From positions 1-64,000 of the forward strand of contig JBFMBP010000113.1 in the NCBI GenBank assembly GCA_040755155.1: a DNA stretch of 64,000 nucleotides, read 5' to 3'. Shown in pieces: positions 34,764 to 42,354 of this stretch (position 1 is its first letter; every line of letters begins with the position of its first letter). The notes under the pieces were generated by a model that searched no databases, had not been told where the DNA came from, and was given only the letters and a program-made list of their open reading frames with translations. The translations under genes and the position numbers were made by a program. The DNA comes from Candidatus Omnitrophota bacterium. Lineage in GTDB: Bacteria > Hinthialibacterota > Hinthialibacteria > Hinthialibacterales > Hinthialibacteraceae.

Positions 34764-35350
34764 TGCTTCATCCGCCAGAAGACGCCATTCGGCGCCTGGA
34801 ATCCAGACTTTCCAGCGAACGTTTCCGCCATAGCGTAGGAGTATACGAAACGTGCGTCCTATTAGCCGACGCTTGGAAGAATTACCCCGTGGACAGGGAT
34901 TGGCTGATGTGGGCGGCGTTGTTTCACGACTGCGGCAAAGAATTGAGCGGCGCCCAGACGGAAGAACTGCTAAATGACGAGCCGCTTCGTTGGGGCGCCG
35001 AGCTGATGGAGTTTAAGAAATTGAGACATGCGCCCTTGGGAGCGAAACTCTTGCAGATGGAATACGGCGTGGAAAACGATGATGTTTTGAAGGCGGTGGC
35101 CTATCATCCCACCGGGTCGCCCGAATTGACGCCGATCGGATGGATGGTCTACATCGCCGATTATCTGGAACCGAACCGCTCGGGATTCGAAGATCGTGAA
35201 ATGATGTTGGAACAGGCGTGCGCCGATCCCATGAAAGGTTTGCGCCTGATGGCGGACTTGCGCATCCAGGTTGTAAAGAAAAAAGGAAAGACGGTGCATC
35301 CGCTGGCAGTGGAGTTTCGAAAATATCTTAAATTGTTAGGAAAGCCATGA
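34763..35350 (+). CDS. yqeK: YqeK-type HD-domain hydrolase
   Basis: 195 residues. HSVGVYETCVLLADAWK with a later ALFHDCGKEL gives the first His and the HD pair, and VAYHPTGSPE with IADYLEPNRSG completes the HD metal-binding set. This arrangement matches YqeK, a hydrolase of diadenosine tetraphosphate (symmetrical). The ATG at 34763 overlaps the TGA of the TPR gene (TGATG). In many genomes yqeK pairs with nadD and rsfS; neither is here. Confidence 0.88.
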   Translation: MLHPPEDAIRRLESRLSSERFRHSVGVYETCVLLADAWKNYPVDRDWLMWAALFHDCGKELSGAQTEELLNDEPLRWGAELMEFKKLRHAPLGAKLLQMEYGVENDDVLKAVAYHPTGSPELTPIGWMVYIADYLEPNRSGFEDREMMLEQACADPMKGLRLMADLRIQVVKKKGKTVHPLAVEFRKYLKLLGKP

Positions 35351-35589
35351 AGCCTTTCGATAAGCGCCCCATTTGCGGCGGCGAGTTGGCGGAAAAAGAG
35401 GTAGAAAAACTGCTGAAAGGCGGGATGCATACGGCGATTCTAAAAGTTCACGCCGACGTATGTCTACATTGCGGCGAGCGATTGTATTCGGTTGAAACAG
35501 CGCAACGTTTCGAGGAGATTCGAAACAAGTTGGAAAGTCAAGAATTCGAAGAGTTTCAACTGGTGGGACAAACCTCCCAGGTTCTTTGA
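35347..35589 (+). CDS. YgiT/MqsA-type zinc-finger protein with one Cys lost
   Basis: 80 residues. It follows the YgiT-type pattern of a CPxCGG-type motif, then CLHCGERLYS and a C-terminal helix EFQLVGQ. Here the first motif reads KRPICGG: the leading Cys is Arg (codon CGC, one base from TGC). Three of the four expected zinc ligands remain. Such proteins are usually antitoxins beside MqsR-like or DUF4258 toxins, but no toxin is adjacent. Its start overlaps the yqeK-like stop by four bases. It may be a degenerate orphan. Confidence 0.72.
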   Translation: MKPFDKRPICGGELAEKEVEKLLKGGMHTAILKVHADVCLHCGERLYSVETAQRFEEIRNKLESQEFEEFQLVGQTSQVL

Positions 35590-35621
35590 TGTGTAATATC
35601 TTTGTCTTTACTTGCTATATT

Positions 35622-35894
35622 TTACTTTTCAAATAAATCCGCATGAGAACCAGTTCTTTCAAGAATAAGACATTCGTTATCAACACGATAAATTAGGAGC
35701 CAGTCTGGTTCTATATGACATTACCTATGTCCTTCCCATTTGCCCATTAACTTATGACTCCAATAGACGGAAGGCAATGGTTTTTCATCTTGCAAAAGAT
35801 CAACGAGGCTTTCCAATTTGTCAATGTTCTTCCCGCGTTTTGCAATACGCTTCAGATCTTTAAAAAAAATATTCGTTGTTTTTATGGAAAGCAC
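35622..35894 (-). pseudogene. YafQ-family toxin interrupted by an in-frame TAA
   Basis: From GTG at 35894, directly after the DinJ-like stop, the frame reads MLSIKTTNIFFKDLKRIAKR then GKNIDKL and WSHKLMGKWEGHR. It meets TAA at 35723-35721 and resumes unshifted as CHIEPDWLLIYRVDN with TGSHADLFEK. The YafQ family has xGYRECHIEPDWLLIY here, so the stop replaces the expected Glu (GAA to TAA). The rest, including the catalytic His region (SHADLF), is intact, so this is a recent, single-base inactivation of an mRNA interferase. Confidence 0.85.
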
Positions 35895-36155
35895 TTAAAT
35901 TCCTATTTCTTTGCGCAAGTCGGAAAAACGATTGAATGTGGGAAGGTTTTCCGTTTTTTCGCCCTCTTTCATAGATTCAACGGTTTCTTGGTTAGGAATA
36001 TTTATGTTGAAGGGCAAACCCTTAAGAAGGTTGACTTGAGCATAAAACATACGGATGGCTTCTTCTTCCGTAATGCCATGTTGTTGAAATATCTTAACAG
36101 CTTCTCTTTTTAAATCGCTATCGATGAGCGTTCTTATCCGATCGTCGAATCCCAT
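35895..36155 (-). CDS. RelB/DinJ-family antitoxin
   Basis: 86 residues. The ribbon-helix-helix N-terminus includes DRIRTLIDSDLKREAVKIFQ and GITEEEAIRMFYAQV, followed by GLPFNINIPN, the classical DinJ signature. GGAGG lies upstream of the ATG. It is coupled to the downstream YafQ gene (stop immediately followed by GTG). The antitoxin appears intact although its toxin is broken. Confidence 0.9.
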   Translation of the reverse strand: MGFDDRIRTLIDSDLKREAVKIFQQHGITEEEAIRMFYAQVNLLKGLPFNINIPNQETVESMKEGEKTENLPTFNRFSDLRKEIGI

Positions 36156-36433
36156 TTTTTAAGCCTCCATTCCACTTATCATTGTACGCCATTAGAAACG
36201 CATAAGGAATGGTTTTTTCTCCTCATTGAATGGGCTGATCGTAAATATTACATTTAAAATCTCGGATTGCGAATAGCGTATCGTTAATTCGCGTCAGCGT
36301 CTGGATCAACGCATCCCGAATTCCCCCTTTCCCCTTGCATTGATACTCGCTGCGTTCAACCTGATTTAAGAGGTTCAAGGGTAAAATACCCTTGCCCTAA
36401 GCGCCCGGCGCTAACCGGCTGCAAAAAACCCAC
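36156..36433. other. Intergenic region downstream of the pseudopilin gene
   Basis: 278 bases. AAGGGTAAAATACCCTT near 36378-36394 is a short perfect inverted repeat. On the minus strand a GC-rich imperfect hairpin with GCCGGTTAGCGCCGGGCGC lies near the pseudopilin stop but lacks a T-run. No gene is seen. Confidence 0.35.
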
Positions 36434-37057
36434 TCAATATGACGGTTTCCAGTCGCTGGCCATGAGAATATCGCCTAGGCTGACCAACCCATTGGATGGA
36501 TCATAGCGCATATAGCGAAAGGTAGCCGCAGGGTATTCGGGAACAGAGAATCGTCCCGGCGTATCCCAAATCACATTGGATGCGCCGGGGTACTCGAAAA
36601 CGGGATTGGAGTCGTCGGAATAGCTTGGCCCAGCGCTGGCGCATAACCATCGGGTGGCTTTTCCAGAAGGATTCCCGCCGCGATCCCACTTTGCATCCCA
36701 ATCCGGTTCGGTTCCGAAGGTGTAATGTTTTTGCGTCTTAGCCCATGTATCCGCGCTAGCGACGGGATTGTTGTAGAAAGGATCTTCGGGAAGCATCCCC
36801 AGATAGGCTACCGGATGAGTAAGGCGATACAACCCGGCATGGAGGGGGACGTCCGAATCGTGATGATTTTCGGTATACGTCCCCCAATCCAGGCTGTACA
36901 TTTCCTGCCCTTGTCCCATCGCGCGCATATCGGAGAGTACTTTCGCTACTCTAGCCCGCGTTTGCGCGTTTAAGAAATTCGGAACCGCGATCGCCGCTAA
37001 AATTCCGATAATGGCGACAACAATGAGCAACTCGATAAGGGTGAATCCTTTTTTCAT
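36434..37057 (-). CDS. Type II secretion/type IV pilus pseudopilin
   Basis: 207 residues. MKKGFTLIELLIVVAIIGIL is a class III prepilin leader: cleavage after Gly4, Phe at +1 and Glu at +5. After the hydrophobic helix come VPNFLNAQTRARVAKVLSDM and YLGMLPEDPFYNN, typical of GspG-like pseudopilins abundant in Planctomycetes-like candidate phyla. The variable C-terminal domain ends ASDWKPSY. It should be processed by the prepilin peptidase at 31.1 kb. It lies 21 bases after an exported-protein gene in the same operon. Confidence 0.88.
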   Translation of the reverse strand: MKKGFTLIELLIVVAIIGILAAIAVPNFLNAQTRARVAKVLSDMRAMGQGQEMYSLDWGTYTENHHDSDVPLHAGLYRLTHPVAYLGMLPEDPFYNNPVASADTWAKTQKHYTFGTEPDWDAKWDRGGNPSGKATRWLCASAGPSYSDDSNPVFEYPGASNVIWDTPGRFSVPEYPAATFRYMRYDPSNGLVSLGDILMASDWKPSY

Positions 37058-37078
37058 GGACCATCCCTCTCCGATGGC

Positions 37079-37846
37079 TTAATAGAGCGGCCATTCCGTA
37101 ATGGGCGCGGGACCGAAGATGACGATGTTATCGATAATGCATTGCGTTCCTACGGTATTCCCCGACATCCAGATGGAAATGACGTTGAGTCCCTCGTCTG
37201 GGTAAGTTTCCCGACGAAAACCGAAATCTTCCGCGAGTTGCACTTCGTCTTCCCCTTCTTTTTGCGCGTAACAGGAAAATAATTGATCGGAAACATCTAC
37301 ATCGATGACATAACGCATCGAAATCTTTTTCCCATCCGTATATGGAAACACTTGAAACGCTTGATACGACCCGCCGCCCACCCAATCTCCGTTTCGGCAA
37401 TCGACCACGCCCCCGCCGCCTTCCTGCATGCGCGACATAACGCCTTGTTCGGGCCAACCCAATTCGGGATTCCCGTCAAAATCGAAGTTGCTGCGCGTGC
37501 TGATGCAAAAGCCCACATCGATATTCCCATCTACGGGACCAACGTATTGCCAATCCCAAGTTACAGTAAAAACCCCCGCTGTTTGTTTGGGAAAGTTTAT
37601 GAATATCCAATGGTCTGACGTATCGACCTGAGTAACAACCAGGGTTTCGTTCTCAATCATAAAAAAACCGTCCGGCGTATCGGCGGGCGAATCTTCCCAC
37701 AGGTTCGCTGCGCCGGCCGGTTGATCAATAACCGTCCCATCGATGTATCCTTCCGCCTTTGAAAATCCATTCGAATAAATGACTTGCGCGTTTGAATGGG
37801 CGCAAATTACGGCCAATAAGCCTACAAACGCCATTCTCTTGAGCAT
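37079..37846 (-). CDS. Exported beta-rich protein with C-terminal WPLY tail
   Basis: 255 residues with a signal peptide (MLKRMAFVGLLAVICAHSNA). The mature part VIYSNGFSKAEGYIDGTVID, then WEDSPADTPDGFFMIENETL, has the look of a LamG-like jelly-roll domain, with GTQCIIDNIVIFGPAP near the end. The last residues, ITEWPLY, resemble the tails of two other exported proteins in the window. The pseudopilin gene follows in the same operon, so the protein may be a secretion substrate. No active-site motif is seen. Confidence 0.7.
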   Translation of the reverse strand: MLKRMAFVGLLAVICAHSNAQVIYSNGFSKAEGYIDGTVIDQPAGAANLWEDSPADTPDGFFMIENETLVVTQVDTSDHWIFINFPKQTAGVFTVTWDWQYVGPVDGNIDVGFCISTRSNFDFDGNPELGWPEQGVMSRMQEGGGGVVDCRNGDWVGGGSYQAFQVFPYTDGKKISMRYVIDVDVSDQLFSCYAQKEGEDEVQLAEDFGFRRETYPDEGLNVISIWMSGNTVGTQCIIDNIVIFGPAPITEWPLY

Positions 37847-38008
37847 TTCCTCATCCTCCTAATTAGTTTTTGCAATTTTGACTGCTGATTAAACATAACC
37901 AATCTACTCGAATAATCACTAACGCTATTACAAAAAATCAATCGCGTCAATACTAAAATTATTAAAAAATCAGACGTTCACAAATTTATTTGTTAGGCGG
38001 AGTCCCCT
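37847..38008. other. Intergenic region, AT-rich promoter side of the pseudopilin operon
   Basis: About 160 AT-rich bases upstream of the exported-protein gene. They must hold its promoter. I see no repeat or gene. Confidence 0.3.
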
Positions 38009-38121
38009 TCATCGATTCCGTTTACCTATTAATTGATGATTCCAATGAGGAGCGGAAATCGGATTTTCTACTTGAAGAAGATCAACGAGGATTTCAATTT
38101 CGCTTGATCTGATGCGAGAGG
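38009..38121 (-). pseudogene. Second YafQ-type toxin remnant
   Basis: The minus strand reads EIEILVDLLQVENPISAPHW then NHQLIGKRNR and a stop. This aligns with DKLESLVDLLQDEKPLPSVY and WSHKLMGKWEGHR of the YafQ pseudogene at 35.6 kb. Only the central third is recognisable; the start and catalytic end are gone. The nucleotide stretch agatcaacgagg is identical in both. Confidence 0.6.
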
Positions 38122-38176
38122 AACAAGGGTAGTAAAACTTAACCTTAACGCCTTTCTCTTTCCTTCCTTCAAAACC

Positions 38177-38671
38177 TTACCCATTTTCTATAAAGCTTTT
38201 TATGGCCGATAAGGGCAGGACAAGCCGCTTCCGGTTTCCGGATAATCTCATAAAACCAAATCCTTCATAGAAGGATGCCGCCTTTTCGTCTTTGGCGTCA
38301 ACCACTATCCCCATAATTCCGATAGTTTCCGCCGCATGGAGCGTGGTTTTGAAAGCATGGAAAATAAGGACATCCCCGTATCCCCGTCCCTGATAGGTTT
38401 TGTCAACGGCTAATCTGCCAAGTAAAAGAAAGGGAAGGTCGTTGTACTTTCCTGCTTTTTGTTCTTCCGGCAGGTTGTCCAATGGAACGGAATGGGCGCT
38501 GATCGAATAGTAACCGATGATTTTCACCCCATCCGCAAGAACATAGACTTTCGTTAGACTCCGTTTTTGATCCTGATTGGCGAATTTCTGCAAGTACAGG
38601 TTTAGGGCATCGACTCCGCAGTCAAATGCTTTACGGTTATGCTTTTGGGGATTGAGAGACTCAAACTCCAT
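38177..38671 (-). CDS. GNAT acetyltransferase, TacT-like toxin
   Basis: 164 residues. FDCGVDALNLYLQKFANQDQ, LGRLAVDKTYQGRGYGDVLI and the C-terminal ASFYEGFGFMRL follow the GNAT fold; QGRGYG is the acetyl-CoA P-loop. TacT-like toxins acetylate aminoacyl-tRNA. The ATG at 38671 lies inside the end of the upstream antitoxin-like gene (11-base overlap), the standard TacAT order. Confidence 0.88.
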   Translation of the reverse strand: MEFESLNPQKHNRKAFDCGVDALNLYLQKFANQDQKRSLTKVYVLADGVKIIGYYSISAHSVPLDNLPEEQKAGKYNDLPFLLLGRLAVDKTYQGRGYGDVLIFHAFKTTLHAAETIGIMGIVVDAKDEKAASFYEGFGFMRLSGNRKRLVLPLSAIKSFIENG

Positions 38672-38945
38672 TTTTATAGGTAATCTCCCGGTATTTCTGG
38701 GCGGCATACTTTAGTCTGTCTGTCGGTTCTGGAGGATTGTCGAGCATCTCGAAAAACCGATGCCAGTCCTCCTTACTAAATCGGGTTTTCTCGTGTTCGG
38801 CGATGACGGCTTCCGCCATGCGCCGTATGCTTTGGCGAATAAACTTGCTTTTGTCCAGTTTAAGAAACGCTCTTGCCCTTTCCATCATATCTAAGGTCAT
38901 TGCATCCATTCGGACTTTGAGCGTATCCGCTTTTCTGTTGTCCAC
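38661..38945 (-). CDS. TacA-like (DUF1778/RHH) antitoxin
   Basis: 94 residues. The N-terminal KVRMDAMTLDMMERARAFLK fits a ribbon-helix-helix DNA-binding part. The end FFEMLDNPPEPTDRLKYAAQ matches the toxin-binding tail of TacA-type antitoxins (PPEPxxxL). The start is GTG at 38945 with GAGGTAGG upstream. It overlaps and precedes the GNAT toxin gene, and probably represses its own promoter. Confidence 0.78.
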   Translation of the reverse strand: MDNRKADTLKVRMDAMTLDMMERARAFLKLDKSKFIRQSIRRMAEAVIAEHEKTRFSKEDWHRFFEMLDNPPEPTDRLKYAAQKYREITYKNGV

Positions 38946-39121
38946 GGTTATAACCTACCTCTTTTAGAATTTTCTTTATTGTACCCACATTTGCGCCCAC
39001 GCGTCAAGTTTCTTCTTTTCTTCTCTCGCTGTTTTGTGGATTATTTGGTTTAGCAATAAAATAAAAGGATAACGAACGCATTTACTCATTCTTCCTTTTC
39101 TTTGGGGGAACAAATTGAAAA

Positions 39122-40984
39122 ATGATTACCAAAGAGCAGCGAGACCTTTTGCCCAGGGAACCCGGCGTTTACTTGATGAAAAACGCCGAGGGCGAAGTTC
39201 TCTATGTGGGCAAGGCCATCGACATCCAAAAGCGCATTCGCTCCCACTGCCAACGGCGCGACGGGCGTTTCGCATCCCCCTTTGTGGAACGAGTGGACAA
39301 AGTGGACGTCATTATCGCCAGCAATGAAATCGAAGCGCTGCTGCTGGAATACAATCTCATCAAGAAGCACAATCCGCCCTGCAACGTCAAACTCAAGGAC
39401 GATAAACGGTATCCCTATATTAAAGTTACTACGCAAGAAACGTATCCCCGCGCTTTTATCACCCGCACCGTCGAGGCGGACGGCGCGCAGTATTTCGGCC
39501 CTTATCCTCACGCAACCCAAGCGCGCCGGACGCTTTCCGCCCTCTATGAAATTTTTCCCATCCGCTCCTGCAAGCACGAGTCGGAGAAATTGCTTACCGT
39601 CCGTCCCTGCCTCGATTACGAGATGGGACGCTGCTGCGCTCCCTGCGGATCGATTGTAACTCAGGACGAATACGCCGTCCTTTGCCAGGGCGTCATCGGC
39701 TTCCTGCGCGGGAAACATGAAACCGTCCTGCAAGCCCTCAATAAACGAATGGAGGAATGCTCCGAAGCCCTGCAATTCGAAAAGGCCGCCTTTTACCGCG
39801 ACATTTTGCAAGCAGCCCGTCAATTCGCCCATCGCCAAACCGTGCTTGTCCAGGCGGTGGACAATCAGGATTTCGTCGGCTTCGCCCAAGTGCACGACGC
39901 CGTTTGCGCCGCCGTCATTCGCCGCCGCAGCGGGCGCGTCGTCGGCGCGTCGCGCCATTTTCTCGACGATTTCGCCCAGGCGGACGCCAAGGAGATGCTC
40001 TACTCTTTCCTCCTCCATTTTTACGCACGGAATACCGACGTTCCCAAGGAAATATTTCTCCCATCCGCCATTGGATCGGAAACTATCCGCAGTTTGGAAA
40101 AAGCGCTTTCGCTCGCTGCGGACCGCGCCGTCAAGATCAAGATTCCCCAGCGCGGGGGCAAACACGCCATGCTGCAGCTGGCGGAAAAAAACAGCCGCCA
40201 CTACGCCGAGGAGCAATACCGCAAAATTCACGGCGTCAAGAAAAGCGTTTCCCCCGCCGTGATTTCCCTTCAGGAATCGTTAAAATTGGAGATTCTTCCT
40301 CTGCGCATCGAGGGCTACGACATTTCCAATACGCAGGGAAACGAGGCGGTGGGATCGATGGTGGTCTTTCATGACGGCAGGCCGCATAAAACATCCTATC
40401 GGCGCTTCCGCATCCGCGAAGTCGGCCGCATCGACGATTACGCCATGATGCGCGAAATGCTGCGCCGCCGCTTTATCCACGGCCAGGGGGACGAAGAGGA
40501 AAAAAAGCGCTTTGCCGAGCCGCCCGACCTGATTCTCATCGACGGCGGCAAAGGGCATTTGCAAGCGGCGTTGGAGGCGCTGGACGAATTGGATATTCAT
40601 CATTTTCCTATTTGCAGCCTGGCCAAGCGGGAGGAGGAAATCTTCCTCCCCGGCGTTTCCGCGCCCATCCGTCTCGATCGGCGCAACTCCGGCCTGCGGC
40701 TGTTGCAGCAAGTGCGGGACGAAGCCCACCGCTTCGGCCTCGCTTATCATCGCCAGTTGCGGGGCAAAAAATTTCAACGCTCGGCGTTGCGCGACATCAC
40801 CGGCGTCGGTCCAGCGCGGGAGCGCCTGTTGTTGCGGCGCTTCGGTTCGTTGGAAGCGTTGCGCAACGCCTCGCTGGAAGAGATCGCCGCTGCGCCGGGA
40901 ATTACGATAGACCTCGCCCGCCGCATCCGCGATAGTATTATGAGTGATGGGAAAAATGGCGGATGTTCCGAAAAAACAACTTGA
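39122..40984 (+). CDS. uvrC: UvrABC excinuclease subunit C
   Basis: 620 residues. The N-terminal GIY-YIG nuclease shows PGVYLMKNAEGEVLYVGKA for the 3' incision. A UvrB-binding helix pair with a KRMEECSEALQFEKAAFYRD segment sits mid-chain. The C-terminal RNase-H-like nuclease includes EGYDISNTQGNEAVGSMVVF for the 5' incision. A helix-hairpin-helix pair ends the protein (DITGVGPARERLLLRRFGSL). It acts in nucleotide excision repair. GGGGGAAC lies upstream of the ATG. The LRR gene starts seven bases after the stop. Confidence 0.97.
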   Translation: MITKEQRDLLPREPGVYLMKNAEGEVLYVGKAIDIQKRIRSHCQRRDGRFASPFVERVDKVDVIIASNEIEALLLEYNLIKKHNPPCNVKLKDDKRYPYIKVTTQETYPRAFITRTVEADGAQYFGPYPHATQARRTLSALYEIFPIRSCKHESEKLLTVRPCLDYEMGRCCAPCGSIVTQDEYAVLCQGVIGFLRGKHETVLQALNKRMEECSEALQFEKAAFYRDILQAARQFAHRQTVLVQAVDNQDFVGFAQVHDAVCAAVIRRRSGRVVGASRHFLDDFAQADAKEMLYSFLLHFYARNTDVPKEIFLPSAIGSETIRSLEKALSLAADRAVKIKIPQRGGKHAMLQLAEKNSRHYAEEQYRKIHGVKKSVSPAVISLQESLKLEILPLRIEGYDISNTQGNEAVGSMVVFHDGRPHKTSYRRFRIREVGRIDDYAMMREMLRRRFIHGQGDEEEKKRFAEPPDLILIDGGKGHLQAALEALDELDIHHFPICSLAKREEEIFLPGVSAPIRLDRRNSGLRLLQQVRDEAHRFGLAYHRQLRGKKFQRSALRDITGVGPARERLLLRRFGSLEALRNASLEEIAAAPGITIDLARRIRDSIMSDGKNGGCSEKTT

Positions 40985-40991
40985 GGCAACA

Positions 40992-41945
40992 ATGACGAAA
41001 ACGACTTTTACGCCGAAGTGGATTGTTGGGGGATTGCTCCCGATTCTGCTTTTCCTGCTTTTTCTCATCCCCAAAAGCTTGGCTGATCAGAACATTAATA
41101 CGGAAGCGAATTTTCCTGATCCGGTTTTCCGGCAAGCCGTTGAAGAATTCATGCAAATCGCTCCGGGAGAGAAAATCGCTTCGTCGCAAGCCTCCGCCGC
41201 CAGCGCCAAATTCATCTGCAAAGCCACGGGAACCGTCGATTTGACCGGCTTGCAATATTTCGCCAACCTGCGGGATTTCGGCCTGTTCAATAGTTATATG
41301 GAGCGCTTCGACGCTTCCATTCTTCCCCTCCTCAAGCGGTTGTATTGCTCCGGCAATATTAAAATGGCTACGCTCGATATTTCCAAAAATCCCAAATTGG
41401 AAGTCTTGGAAAGCTTCCAGAACCAACTTCAGCGCCTCGATCTTCTCCAAAATCCCAAACTATCGACCCTCTTTTGCGGTTCCAATAAATTGACGGTTTT
41501 GGACGTATCCAAAAATAAGGAACTTTTCAAATTAATCTGCGAAAACAACCGGCTGGTGCGCATCGTCTTTTCCCATCACCCCGCAATGATGTTTTTAGGA
41601 TGCCCTTTCAACGAGTTGCAGACTCTTGATTTGAGCGGCTGTCCCGGCCTTAGCGCCATCGACTGCTCGTTCAACCGGCTGACGCGCCTTGACCCATCCC
41701 GAAATCCCGACCTGCGTACTTTGAATTGCGCCAACAACAACCTCACGGAATTAAATATCTCGCAGAATAAAGTATTGGTTTATTTGGATTGCTCCAACAA
41801 TCCGATTACCGAATTGGACGTTTCGCAAAATCCCGAATTGGGTTCCGTGGATATCCGGGGCACGAAGATCGAATCGTTGAATCTCCGGGGGAATTTTCAT
41901 TTAAGAAATATCATCGACGACGGGAATGTGCGTATTATAAGATAA
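40992..41945 (+). CDS. Exported leucine-rich-repeat protein
   Basis: 317 residues. A hydrophobic segment near the N-terminus (WIVGGLLPILLFLLFLIPKS) serves as signal peptide or anchor. NFPDPVFRQAVEEFM resembles the N-cap seen in internalin-like LRR proteins. About ten repeats of the type LDxSxNPxLxxLxCxxNxLT follow, for example LDVSKNKELFKLICENNRLV. Such repeats usually bind proteins at the cell surface. The start at 40992 is seven bases past uvrC with GAGG before it, so it may be co-transcribed with uvrC. Confidence 0.8.
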   Translation: MTKTTFTPKWIVGGLLPILLFLLFLIPKSLADQNINTEANFPDPVFRQAVEEFMQIAPGEKIASSQASAASAKFICKATGTVDLTGLQYFANLRDFGLFNSYMERFDASILPLLKRLYCSGNIKMATLDISKNPKLEVLESFQNQLQRLDLLQNPKLSTLFCGSNKLTVLDVSKNKELFKLICENNRLVRIVFSHHPAMMFLGCPFNELQTLDLSGCPGLSAIDCSFNRLTRLDPSRNPDLRTLNCANNNLTELNISQNKVLVYLDCSNNPITELDVSQNPELGSVDIRGTKIESLNLRGNFHLRNIIDDGNVRIIR

Positions 41946-41946
41946 C

Positions 41947-42262
41947 TTATGTTACGCAGCCAATACCATTGCGCCATCGGAAAAATCGTTCAAGAGAGGC
42001 GTTTAGCTCTTCATGATTACGTCTCTTTCGAATCGCGAAGACGCGAAAAGAATCGAATTTCGCGAAATTTCTTCTCCCAGCCTTGAAAGGCTGGGCACTC
42101 TAAATGCCCCTTTAAAGGGGCAAACGGTAATAGCCCACCGTTTCAACGGCGGGTTTAGGAAGGGATTTTTTTTTCGTGTTTTTCTTTTTCATTTCGTTTT
42201 TTCGCGATTCAATCGATGAGGGTAAGAGATTTCTTTAATTTCTCAGTGCGCGTAACATGATT
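41947..42262. repeat. Composite repeat island between the LRR gene and yifB
   Basis: The island opens with ttatgttacgcagccaat (41947) and closes with gtgcgcgtaacatga (to about 42260), giving ATGTTACGC/GCGTAACAT inverted ends. Inside, from about 42028 to 42213, lies an element with cgaatcgcgaa-type termini like the one at 6.7 kb. Its centre has three perfect or near-perfect hairpins: CCCAGCCTT-ga-AAGGCTGGG (42076-42095), TGCCCCTTTAAAGGGGCA (42105-42122) and CCCACCGTT-tc-AACGGCGGG (42134-42153). No gene is seen. Confidence 0.6.
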
Positions 42263-42354
42263 TATTAACCAACGCTTCGCATCTATAGTAATTCATTCGC
42301 CAATTTGATTTAATATTGATCCAATAGGTTTTAGAAAAGGGGAGCGCCGTATTT

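Noticed and set aside
20328-35723. Alternative genetic code or stop-codon read-through, because one gene is broken by TAG and another by TAA
   Set aside because: Housekeeping genes here end normally at stop codons and show no internal ones; both breaks are in dispensable toxin-antitoxin loci, so ordinary decay is simpler.
39086-40231. Long minus-strand open frame (about 380 codons) antisense to uvrC
   Set aside because: It lies wholly inside uvrC, has no family resemblance and follows from the codon bias of the real gene.
42076-42153. Three close hairpins considered as a CRISPR-like array
   Set aside because: The hairpins differ in sequence, there are no equal spacers and no cas genes; they belong to a repeat island.
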